DNA of 9,068 bases from JBGOUJ01 sp041477005 (GTDB lineage Bacteria > Acidobacteriota > Terriglobia > Bryobacterales > JACQDG01): assembly GCA_041477005.1 (NCBI GenBank), contig JBGOUJ010000303.1, positions 1 through 9,068 of the forward strand, in the 5' to 3' direction. Position numbers and translations under genes: made by a program. Positions 1-5,221 of this stretch are shown here, piece after piece. The notes beneath the pieces were generated by a model that saw only the letters and a list, made by a program, of their open reading frames with translations, did no database searches and was not told the origin of the DNA. The stretch's first letter is position 1. Each line of letters opens with the position of its first letter.

Positions 1-11
1 CCGCGAATGCG

Positions 12-164
12 TCAGCGCAAGCGGTAGGACCTTCTCGGCTCGCGTCCTGCGGCGCTCTCGTAGTGCGCATGGGAGCCTACCTGTCGCTTCAGCTCGAATT
101 TGAGCGCCTTGACGATTGAAACCATTTCCGAAGGCGTGAGTGGCGGAAACTTCCGCTGCCCCAT
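12..164 (-). CDS. HicA-like mRNA interferase toxin, 50 aa, probably truncated
   Basis: HicA toxins are small double-stranded-RNA-binding-fold ribonucleases that cut mRNA and are held in check by HicB. The ORF starts with ATG directly after the TAA of the HicB-like gene, with no base between. Residues 8-35 carry the family pattern: a start resembling PLTPSE, a first helix (MVSIVKALKF), then RQVGSHAHYE at 27-36 with the expected catalytic histidine (H32) in the GSH motif. The normal C-terminal part, a VTV-type strand and an ending helix, is missing: the frame closes at a TGA after RRSYRLR, making the protein shorter than usual for the family (roughly 60-80 aa). Other frames stay open to the window edge, so a frameshift is possible. 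The N-terminal match is convincing; whether the toxin is active is doubtful. Confidence 0.72.
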   Translation of the reverse strand: MGQRKFPPLTPSEMVSIVKALKFELKRQVGSHAHYESAAGREPRRSYRLR

Positions 165-581
165 TTATCGGCAGCGGGTAACGTTGAGCAGCGCAGTGGG
201 CAGCACGAAGTGCGCGTGGCCCTTTGTGAGACGATCCCGGAGGCGCTCGTGGAGAAGATGCCATCGGTAGCGCAGTCTGTGGCTCAAAGGCGAAGGCCGG
301 ATCACCAGGCCTGCAGTTGACTTTGCGAACGCTAGGGCCAAATAGCCGTACATCGCTTCCTGCAGCTTTCCGATGGCTTCCTCAGCGGTCTTACCCTGGG
401 AGATCAGGTCAAGGTCCACGCATTCCGCCAGAAAAAGATCCGAGCCTTTCTGGCGCCAGAAACAGCGAGGCGCTAGAACCTTGCCGCAGTGCGCGCGCTG
501 GAGGAGCGGCACGCTGATGATCAGACTCCCACATTCGGGACAGCTCCGGACGCGACGGATGTCCTCAGGCGGCGGCGTCAA
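165..581 (-). CDS. HicB-like antitoxin with cysteine-containing N-terminal extension, 138 aa
   Basis: HicB proteins bind and neutralise HicA and often repress their own operon. Residues 41-82 hold the HicB-like core: FWRQKGSDLFLAECVDLDL, then QGKTAEEAIGKLQEAMYGYL, the usual strand-strand-helix signature. Before it, residues 1-40 contain CPECG (C14, C17) and an AHCGK segment (C33), which may form a small zinc ribbon; this is not typical of HicB. The C-terminal 50 residues are basic and show no recognised DNA-binding fold. The only start that gives the full frame is TTG at 581, without a clear ribosome site; an in-frame GTG at 512 is an alternative that keeps the HicB core but loses CPECG. The gene lies 26 bases past the tmRNA 3' end on the same strand, and no strong promoter is visible in the gap, so read-through from ssrA is possible. 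Confidence 0.75.
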   Translation of the reverse strand: MTPPPEDIRRVRSCPECGSLIISVPLLQRAHCGKVLAPRCFWRQKGSDLFLAECVDLDLISQGKTAEEAIGKLQEAMYGYLALAFAKSTAGLVIRPSPLSHRLRYRWHLLHERLRDRLTKGHAHFVLPTALLNVTRCR

Positions 582-607
582 TCGATTGAAAAATAAGACA
601 CTTAACT

Positions 608-959
608 TGGTGGAGGCGGCGGGAGTTGAACCCGCGTCCGGAAAAGCTCACCGCTGGACGACTACATGCTTAGTCGCGTTCGTTGTTGTCGGCCGGCGCA
701 TCAAAACGGACAAAATAACACCGGCCCTAGCCCGATTGATCTCGGCTTGCGGCTCCGGACCGAAGCCCTCAGCCTATCCCGCTATATGACGCTCTTTCGG
801 CCCCGCGCGGGCTCGAGACCGGGAGCGGCCGCCTAATTAATTAGGCAGCGTAGGCTAACTGCGTGTTGGCAGTTATGGTTTTCCGATCGTTTTACGGGAG
901 CTCGGAACCCGGCATGCCTTCCAACGGCGATTCAATCCCGTCGAATCCGTTACGCCCCC
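608..959 (-). ncRNA. ssrA: tmRNA (transfer-messenger RNA)
   Basis: tmRNA rescues ribosomes stalled on broken mRNA and tags the unfinished protein for degradation. The 5' end reads GGGGGCGTAACGGATTCGAC, including the conserved GATTCGACGGG of the tRNA-like domain. The 3' end holds the T-arm GCGGGTTCAACTCCCGC followed by CGCCTCC and ACCA, so CCA is encoded. The acceptor stem GGGGGCG/CGCCTCC pairs fully with one G-U. A tag frame lies in the middle, ending in a TAA inside the self-complementary sequence GCCTAATTAATTAGGC (831-846), which forms the hairpin usual at this place. The length, 352 nt, is normal for a one-piece tmRNA. A U-rich stretch after a 4-bp stem (about 586-602) is at best a weak terminator. 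Confidence 0.97.
841..870 (-). other. tmRNA tag-peptide reading frame (ANTQLAYAA)
   Basis: Read on the minus strand from the resume codon GCC (868-870), the frame gives A-N-T-Q-L-A-Y-A-A and then TAA (841-843). The bases before the resume codon are ATAACT, keeping the U and A at -5 and -4 that are conserved in tmRNAs. Known tags end mostly in LAA, read by ClpX; this one ends in YAA. The nine-residue length is on the short side of the known range. Confidence 0.88.
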
Positions 960-970
960 TTTCCAGGCTA

Positions 971-976
971 ATTATA
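971..976 (-). promoter_or_regulatory. extended -10 promoter element of ssrA
   Basis: On the minus strand the sequence reads TGGTATAAT, a perfect -10 hexamer with the TGn extension. The last base lies 11 bases before the mature 5' end at 959, so the transcript should begin a few bases upstream of it, in keeping with RNase P trimming of pre-tmRNA. No good -35 box is seen at 16-18 bp, which the TGn extension may offset. Confidence 0.75.
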
Positions 977-1036
977 CCACATCCCGAGGCCGGCGCCAGG
1001 GGTCGTTTTGGCAATCTGAAACACGGCTACGGGGTT

Positions 1037-1054
1037 TGTTCTGAAAACAGAACA
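1037..1054. promoter_or_regulatory. perfect inverted repeat, candidate operator
   Basis: TGTTCTG-AAAA-CAGAACA is a perfect 7-bp inverted repeat around four A's. It lies between the divergent ssrA and XRE promoters, 18 bp upstream of the -35 box at 1073. It has no U tract and sits before rather than after genes, so an operator is more likely than a terminator. The XRE protein encoded next door is the natural candidate to bind it, but this is only inferred from position. Confidence 0.5.
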
Positions 1055-1072
1055 GAAATCGGTTTTGGGCCA

Positions 1073-1101
1073 TTGCCCGACCCGAGCCAAATCGATATAA
1101 T
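1073..1101 (+). promoter_or_regulatory. sigma-70-type promoter of the XRE regulator gene
   Basis: The -35 box TTGCCC (1073-1078; four of six consensus bases) and a perfect -10 box TATAAT (1096-1101) are spaced by exactly 17 bp. Transcription should start near 1108, giving a leader of about 32 nt. AAGGGA at about 1112-1117 is the only purine-rich stretch, and it is too far from the ATG to be a good ribosome site. Confidence 0.75.
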
Positions 1102-1139
1102 CGGCATTCCTAAGGGATACAACGGTCCGGTGACCAAAC

Positions 1140-1934
1140 ATGCAGGCCGGGCTCAAACTCAAGCAAACTCGAGAGGAGCTCGGGCTCCGCTACCGCGAAG
1201 TGGAAGAAGCAAGCGCCATGATCGCCCAGCGGAACCACAACCCCGAGTTCATCGTGTCGCTCAGCCGGCTCTCCGACATTGAAAACAAAGGCACTCTTCC
1301 CACGCTCTACCGCCTGTACACGCTGTGCGCCATCTATCGGCTGGATGTCAACGAAGTGCTGCACTGGTACGGCGTGGAGATGGACAAGATGCCGCAGGAC
1401 GCGGGCCTGGTCAGCCCCAGCCGCACGCACCCGATCGGGTTCCGGTCCAACGGCTACGGCACGGTCACGCTGCCGCTGAAGCTGGATCCCGGGATCGATC
1501 TTCGGCGCACCACTTACCTCAGCCGCATGATCCAGGAGTGGGGCAAGATGCCTCTGGCGCTGCTCGAGAGCATCAAGATCAAAGAGCACCGCTACGCCTA
1601 CATCGGAACGGATGACTATATGATGCACCCGCTGCTCCAGCCCGGATCGCTGGTGCAGATCGACGAAAGCCGGCGCGACATCCAGCCCTCCGGCTGGACC
1701 ACCGAATACGAGCGTCCCATCTATTTCTTCGAGATGCGGCAGGGCTACGCTTGCTGCTGGTGCAGTCTGAGCGGCAACCGCATGATCTTGCAGCCGCACA
1801 GCACCTCCCCCTGCCCGCCCGAAATGTACACCTACCCCGACGAGATCGAAGTGGTGGGTCAGGTGGTGGGCGTGGCTATGCGGCTGGAGTCGGCGAAGAA
1901 GGGGAAGGCCCGCTCCGCAGCAGTTCCAAAATAA
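1140..1934 (+). CDS. XRE-family transcriptional regulator with degenerate S24-like C-terminal domain, 264 aa
   Basis: Residues 4-77 form a helix-turn-helix of the XRE (Cro/CI) type: LKLKQTREELGLRYREVEE, then SRLSDIENKGTLPTLYRLYTL and a closing helix ending in VLHWYG. The loop between helices 2 and 3 is longer than usual. After a linker, residues 152-250 resemble the LexA/CI C-terminal fold: YIGTDDYMMHPLLQPGSLVQID, RPIYFFEM and EVVGQVVGVAMRL. The nucleophilic serine of true S24 peptidases (GxSM) is tyrosine here (DDYM), and the region of the catalytic lysine reads YACCWC (203-208), so self-cleavage is not expected. The domain may serve for dimerisation or sensing. An in-frame TGA at 1131 excludes a longer start. 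It probably represses or activates from the divergent ssrA/XRE intergenic region. The 3' end overlaps the convergent gene by 59 bases. Confidence 0.85.
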   Translation: MQAGLKLKQTREELGLRYREVEEASAMIAQRNHNPEFIVSLSRLSDIENKGTLPTLYRLYTLCAIYRLDVNEVLHWYGVEMDKMPQDAGLVSPSRTHPIGFRSNGYGTVTLPLKLDPGIDLRRTTYLSRMIQEWGKMPLALLESIKIKEHRYAYIGTDDYMMHPLLQPGSLVQIDESRRDIQPSGWTTEYERPIYFFEMRQGYACCWCSLSGNRMILQPHSTSPCPPEMYTYPDEIEVVGQVVGVAMRLESAKKGKARSAAVPK

Positions 1935-2334
1935 GCTCCAGATCGGATACGAAGAGCTGCCGCTCGGCTTCGGTCGCATCGGTCGGCAGCAGGTTGCGGT
2001 AGGGGGCCAGGCTGGCCCAGGTCTGTAGAACCTTCACGCGATCCCCGTCAATCGAATTAAGGTATTCTTCCAGGTCCGCCTTCTGGCGCTCGAGCGGATA
2101 GTTCAGCCACTCGCCGAACGCCTGCGTATGGCTCAGCCGCAGGGCGCGATCGGCATTCTCATCCGAGTAGATCTGCGCAAGGCCAAAATGCTGGTAGCGG
2201 CCAGTGTTGGGATCGCGGAGCGAGGCCAGGTACACGACACGGCCGAAAGCGGTGGGCACCTGCGACAACGTGCGGCTCCAGAGATCTCGAATGGCCTTTT
2301 CTTGTCCCGGGTTGGGGCCGCCGGCTTGTTCCAT
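1876..2334 (-). CDS. hypothetical protein, soluble and helical, 152 aa
   Basis: I do not recognise this family. The protein is soluble, has no signal peptide or membrane segment, and is rich in amphipathic helices, with features such as TAFGRVVYLASLRDP, a tyrosine-rich YQHFGLAQIY stretch, a GEWLNYPLERQKADLEEYL helix and a final SDLELILELL helix before a low-complexity PSPSSPTPAA tail. The ATG at 2334 is supported by a promoter just upstream (2362-2367), although the ribosome site is weak. Codon use is ordinary and the reading frame is uninterrupted, so it is taken as real in preference to the overlapping frames. It ends inside the XRE gene, tail to tail. Confidence 0.7.
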   Translation of the reverse strand: MEQAGGPNPGQEKAIRDLWSRTLSQVPTAFGRVVYLASLRDPNTGRYQHFGLAQIYSDENADRALRLSHTQAFGEWLNYPLERQKADLEEYLNSIDGDRVKVLQTWASLAPYRNLLPTDATEAERQLFVSDLELILELLRSGPSPSSPTPAA

Positions 2335-2361
2335 CGCCGCGTCTCGGTGGTGCCGGGTCTG

Positions 2362-2367
2362 ATTCTA
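2362..2367 (-). promoter_or_regulatory. extended -10 element for the 1876-2334 gene
   Basis: The minus strand reads TGATAGAAT, a TAGAAT hexamer with the TGn extension, placing the transcription start near 2355, about 21 nt before the ATG. No clear -35 box was found. Confidence 0.5.
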
Positions 2368-2410
2368 TCACAGCCCCCTCGCGATTCGGCGCCTGCGACG
2401 CTCCGAACCC

Positions 2411-2427
2411 GCCCCGGCGGCCGGGGC
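2411..2427. other. strong GC hairpin between divergent genes
   Basis: GCCCCGG-CGG-CCGGGGC forms a perfect 7-bp stem with a 3-nt loop. It has no U tract on either side and follows no gene 3' end, so it is not an intrinsic terminator. The intergenic stretch 2335-2538 holds nothing else apart from the -10 element given separately. The role is unknown. Confidence 0.4.
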
Positions 2428-2538
2428 TCCGCTCCGTTCCAGACACGAAAAATCGGCTGAAGGAAGCATGCGGCGCCTGCGGGGGGCACTAGAGTAAGGG
2501 CGTAGTTTACTTCAATTTACGATTCAAGGAGAACCACA

Positions 2539-2658
2539 ATGACGAAAAAAGCGATCCTTTTGGCGGTGGTTTTGGCGCAAATGGCCCTGTTTTCGGTCGC
2601 CACTGCTTCGGCCGGCGCACCCCCGGAGCCGCCCTGCCTACCCTGCTCAGTACGTTAG
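2539..2658 (+). CDS. possible small secreted peptide, 39 aa
   Basis: AAGGAGA lies 6 bases before the ATG, a near-ideal ribosome site and among the best in the window. The ORF begins MTKKAILLAVV and continues with a hydrophobic stretch to VATASA, which has the three parts of a Sec signal peptide. Cleavage after ASA would leave a mature peptide of only 14 residues, GAPPEPPCLPCSVR, with a CLPC pair. It could be a true tiny exported peptide, or the start of a longer secreted protein cut short by mutation; no continuing frame was found after the TAG. There is no family match that I recognise. Confidence 0.5.
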   Translation: MTKKAILLAVVLAQMALFSVATASAGAPPEPPCLPCSVR

Positions 2659-2685
2659 TTTTTCCGGCTTCGGCGCACAAAAGCG

Positions 2686-2716
2686 GTTGTCATAATCCCG
2701 GCCCGAGGAGTATAAT
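2686..2716 (+). promoter_or_regulatory. promoter of the two-gene membrane unit
   Basis: TTGTCA (2686-2691; five of six consensus bases) and a perfect TATAAT (2711-2716) are spaced by 19 bp, slightly long. The expected start site near 2723 lies downstream of the first possible TTG codon (2716), which therefore cannot be the translation start. Confidence 0.65.
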
Positions 2717-2739
2717 TGCTCGGAGCCGGGAGGGGCTGG

Positions 2740-3534
2740 TTGCCTGTCCGTGACCTACTTTGGCACCTCGGGACCGTTCTTGACGCGCTGTTAGCTGCAC
2801 GGTTGGTGCAACTGGGCCTTGTCAGACGCTACCCGGTTTTGTGTACGCGGCTGTGCTTCGATGTTGCCCGGAATAGCGTGCTCGCGTACTTCTTTTACAG
2901 CGCGAAGAATCTCTCTGGCTTTCAGCGTTACGGTGTGGTCTATGCCATCACGCAGCCGGTGATATGGGCGTTGTACTTTCTCTTGGTGTTGGAACTGTAC
3001 TCGCTGATGCTGGAGGACTTTCCGGGGATTCGCCGCATGGGCCGGGTAGTCATGCTCACGGCCGTGGCGGCGAGCACGGTGGGTTGCTGCCTGTTCATCG
3101 TGCTCGATGAGCAGGTGGGATTCGATCGCTATCCGCTCCTTTCTTACCTGGTCCTGCAGCAGCGAAGCGTATATCTATGCCTGAGCGCACTGGTGCTCTT
3201 GCTGCTGACGTTCGTGGCGCATTACCGCCTTCACATCCGCCATAACATCTGGGTCCTATTCCTGTGCTTCGGGAGTTGTTTTCTTGTCAACGCTCTTCTC
3301 TTCGCCCTGAGACGCTACTACGGGGATGCCTTTCGTCCCAGTCGGGATCTAGTATCCAGCTTGTGCTACCCAGTAGCCCTGTTAGGCGCTGTCTTGTTCT
3401 TGTCCAAGGCTGGAGAAACCGAATCCCATCAGATAAGTGTGCTCTGGGGGAGCAGGAGCCGGGCAGTGGAGGCGGCCCTGTCTCTGCAATTGCAAAGCTT
3501 CAACCAAGTCTTGGTGAAGGTGCTGAAACCATGA
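2740..3534 (+). CDS. 7-transmembrane protein of unknown function, 264 aa
   Basis: The protein has seven likely membrane segments: near residues 5-27, one around FDVARNSVLAYFFY, one in VIWALYFLLVLELYSLM, then VVMLTAVAASTVGCCLFIVL, SVYLCLSALVLLLLTFVA, NIWVLFLCFGSCFLVNALLF and YPVALLGAVLFL, followed by a short cytoplasmic tail. There is no enzyme motif, so a sensor or scaffold role is possible but unproven. The frame opens at a TTG at 2716, but that codon overlaps the -10 box; TTG at 2740 is preferred because GGGAGGGG lies 4 bases before it. The last codons overlap the next gene as ATGA, so the two are translationally coupled and probably work together. Confidence 0.78.
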   Translation: MPVRDLLWHLGTVLDALLAARLVQLGLVRRYPVLCTRLCFDVARNSVLAYFFYSAKNLSGFQRYGVVYAITQPVIWALYFLLVLELYSLMLEDFPGIRRMGRVVMLTAVAASTVGCCLFIVLDEQVGFDRYPLLSYLVLQQRSVYLCLSALVLLLLTFVAHYRLHIRHNIWVLFLCFGSCFLVNALLFALRRYYGDAFRPSRDLVSSLCYPVALLGAVLFLSKAGETESHQISVLWGSRSRAVEAALSLQLQSFNQVLVKVLKP

Positions 3535-4079
3535 TCGCATTGTTGCTGTTGTTAGCCTTTGTTCTGGCGGTGGCTACCGGGGTGGGACTGACCCTACGGC
3601 GGCTCTACGGGGCGAGATCGGAGGGTATCTCGCCGGCCCTCAAGGCCGCCCTATCAGCGCCAGCTCGCTCAGCGCTGGAGACTTACCAGCCCATGAGCCG
3701 CCTCTTCGCCGAAGAGGACTTCCGCTTCCTGTCGGGGCTGGCGCCGGCGCTGGTGAAGCGCCTGCGCCGCCAGCGGCGGCACGTGATGCGGCTGTACCTG
3801 CGGGAACTGCAGGCCGATTTCGAGCGGATTTACGCGTTCTGCCGGGCGCTGGCGCCTAGAAGCCAGGACCCGAGCTTCGCCACCCTGATCACGAAACAGG
3901 CGCTGAGTTTTTACGGCCTGTTTGTGGTCCTGCAGATGCGGTGCGGTTTGGGCTGGTTCCTGCCGGTGCGGGTGGATACGGGCGACCTGGTGGACGCTTT
4001 CGACCGGCTCCATCAGGCGGCCCAGGCCGCCTTGCAGGCCATGGCGTCCCAACCGATCGCAGCCAGCCAGCCGGCCTGA
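3531..4079 (+). CDS. membrane-anchored helical protein of unknown function, 182 aa
   Basis: Residues 1-22 (MIALLLLLAFVLAVATGVGL and on) form a membrane anchor without a clear cleavage site. The rest is arginine-rich and helical: EEDFRFLSGLAPALVKRLRR, RHVMRLYLRELQADFERIYAF, then a more hydrophobic stretch, KQALSFYGLFVVLQMRCGLG, and a final alanine-rich helix. The frame is open from 3264, but ATG at 3531 is chosen because it overlaps the stop of the 7-TM gene (ATGA) and starts the anchor. The family is unknown to me. Coupled translation suggests a partner of the 7-TM protein, perhaps its cytoplasmic effector; that is inference only. Confidence 0.75.
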   Translation: MIALLLLLAFVLAVATGVGLTLRRLYGARSEGISPALKAALSAPARSALETYQPMSRLFAEEDFRFLSGLAPALVKRLRRQRRHVMRLYLRELQADFERIYAFCRALAPRSQDPSFATLITKQALSFYGLFVVLQMRCGLGWFLPVRVDTGDLVDAFDRLHQAAQAALQAMASQPIAASQPA

Positions 4080-4089
4080 TCGGCCGATC
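4078..4089. repeat. 12-bp perfect palindrome at a convergent gene end
   Basis: GATCGGCCGATC overlaps the stop codon of the 3531-4079 gene. It lies between converging genes, but no U tract follows, so it is at most a weak terminator. Confidence 0.3.
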
Positions 4090-4139
4090 CCGGCAGGGCT
4101 GTGGACGCGGGTGGGGTGGTTTGTCTGCGCCGCCTTAGA

Positions 4140-4187
4140 CTAGATGCCCCGGGCGCCACCGGTAATCAAAGCAACTTTCTCGTTCAG
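4140..4187 (-). pseudogene. 5' remnant of a short-chain dehydrogenase/reductase (SDR) gene
   Basis: Sixteen codons read L-NEKVALITGGARGI and then TAG. This is the typical SDR N-terminus: the first beta strand (VALITG) and the cofactor-binding TGGxxGI glycine motif. It begins with CTG, overlapping the TGA of the FAH gene as CTGA, where an intact operon would have ATGA. The stop falls directly after the glycine motif, and nothing SDR-like follows in the 60 bases before the convergent gene ends. It is best explained as the left-over start of a gene once coupled to the FAH gene, lost by deletion. A chance match of this length and quality is unlikely, though not excluded. Confidence 0.68.
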
Positions 4188-5068
4188 GGCTTGACTCCCG
4201 AAATATACGGGCCGGGCTGCCGCCGGCCGACGCTCGCCTCCAGCCGGCCGATCCCGTCCAGGCGGGCCGCCACGCGGTCGCCGGGCTGGATGCGCGCACC
4301 CTTGGGGCAGCCGGTGGAGAGGATGTCGCCCGGTTGCCAGGTAAACACCCGGCTGTGGAAGCTCACCAGCTCGTAGGGGCGGGTGCGCATGTGGCGGACG
4401 AAGTCGCGCGAGAACACCGCGCCGTTGTGTTCGGTGAGGACTTCCACCGCGTCCACGTCGGGCGTCTCGTCGGCGGTGACGATCACCGGCCCGAACGAGA
4501 AGAACGTGTCGAAGCTCTTGGCGCGGGTCAGGTAGCGCGTGTTGCGGCGCAGCACGTCGAGGGCGGTCATGTCGAGGGTGGTGGTGTAGCCGAGGATCAC
4601 CTCGGGCGCAAGCTCTACCGGCACATCGCGGCATTCCTTGCCGATCACCACGCCCAGCTCGCCCTCGGCATCCACTTCGTTCGAGATCTCGACCGGCGGC
4701 AGCAGGATCTCACCGCCCGGCTCGACGAGCGAGCTCGAAGGCTTCATGAAGCTGCCCGGCTCCTCGGGCTGGACGGCCTTCAGGTCTTCGGCGTGGGAGA
4801 GGTAGTTCAGACCGATGCACCAGATCTTCGGCGGCGCCGGATAAGGCAGCCGAAGCCGGACCTCGGCCAGAGGAAGCGCCGCGGCGCCGAGCTCGGCGGC
4901 GCCGGCCTGTCTCAGATCTTCGATCGCTCCGGCCGTAATCATAGACAGCAGATCGTCGGCGAAGCGCGTGCCGCGCCGCGCGTTGATCTCTTCGATGGGC
5001 AGCACCCGGCCGTCCAGCACCACGCCGGCGTGTTTTCTTGCGTTGTGTTCGAAGGTGCAGAGTTTCAC
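4184..5068 (-). CDS. fumarylacetoacetate hydrolase (FAH) family protein, 294 aa
   Basis: FAH-family enzymes use a divalent metal to hydrolyse, decarboxylate or isomerise diketo acids in the cytoplasm. The N-terminal subdomain (1-70, MKLCTFEHN...GVVLDGRVLPIEEI) is followed by the catalytic domain with GLNYLSHAED (86-95), the metal ligands E135, E137 and D166 (DAEGELGVVIGK, TTTLDMT), K184 in AKSFDTFFSFGP, and GDILSTGCPKGARIQPGD near the end, where the usual TGTP is TGCP. Length is normal. GTG at 5068 has GAGAGG 5 bases upstream. The SDR relic coupled to its 3' end suggests the pathway of non-phosphorylated deoxy-sugar acids (for example 2,4-diketo-3-deoxy-fuconate cleavage to pyruvate and lactate). 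The substrate is an inference; acylpyruvase or oxaloacetate tautomerase activity is equally open. Confidence 0.88.
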   Translation of the reverse strand: MKLCTFEHNARKHAGVVLDGRVLPIEEINARRGTRFADDLLSMITAGAIEDLRQAGAAELGAAALPLAEVRLRLPYPAPPKIWCIGLNYLSHAEDLKAVQPEEPGSFMKPSSSLVEPGGEILLPPVEISNEVDAEGELGVVIGKECRDVPVELAPEVILGYTTTLDMTALDVLRRNTRYLTRAKSFDTFFSFGPVIVTADETPDVDAVEVLTEHNGAVFSRDFVRHMRTRPYELVSFHSRVFTWQPGDILSTGCPKGARIQPGDRVAARLDGIGRLEASVGRRQPGPYISGVKP

Positions 5069-5078
5069 CGTTACCTCT

Positions 5079-5117
5079 CGATCCGGATCGGCAGGGGCCG
5101 GGCCAATTCAGTTGGCC
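5079..5117 (-). promoter_or_regulatory. paired inverted repeats in the leader of the FAH gene
   Basis: CGATCCGGATCG (5079-5090) is a perfect 12-bp palindrome touching the ribosome site. GGCCAA-TTCAG-TTGGCC (5101-5117) is a 6-bp stem with a 5-nt loop. Both are within 50 bases of the start codon. They could be an operator or mRNA hairpins limiting ribosome access. The 153-bp gap 5069-5221 shows no clear promoter. Confidence 0.35.
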
Positions 5118-5221
5118 GGCGGCCCGCCCGACCCGAGTGAAATAGTAGCTTCTCGGGGTCGCCATGCGCTGACCAGTGAGGCGGGAAGCGGCGGCCCTGG
5201 CAGCGCATGCTGGGCAGTTTA

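Noticed and set aside
586..602. Intrinsic terminator of ssrA
   Set aside because: Only a 4-bp AU-rich stem precedes the U run; too weak to list as a terminator.
1037..1054. LexA box
   Set aside because: The Gram-positive type box has GAAC-N4-GTTC; here the half sites are in the opposite order (GTTC-N8-GAAC), so a LexA site is not supported.
863..1282. Plus-strand ORF of 139 aa across the tmRNA and the XRE start
   Set aside because: It runs antisense through tmRNA and out of frame through the XRE helix-turn-helix; no domain is visible.
1110..1979. Long minus-strand ORF of 289 aa opposite the XRE gene
   Set aside because: Its sequence is low in recognisable structure and rich in H, R, Q and V, as expected of an antisense shadow; the plus-strand XRE protein has clear domains.
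4334..5140. Plus-strand ORF of 268 aa opposite the FAH gene
   Set aside because: It is the mirror of the FAH frame; no domain, no ribosome site, histidine- and arginine-rich composition.
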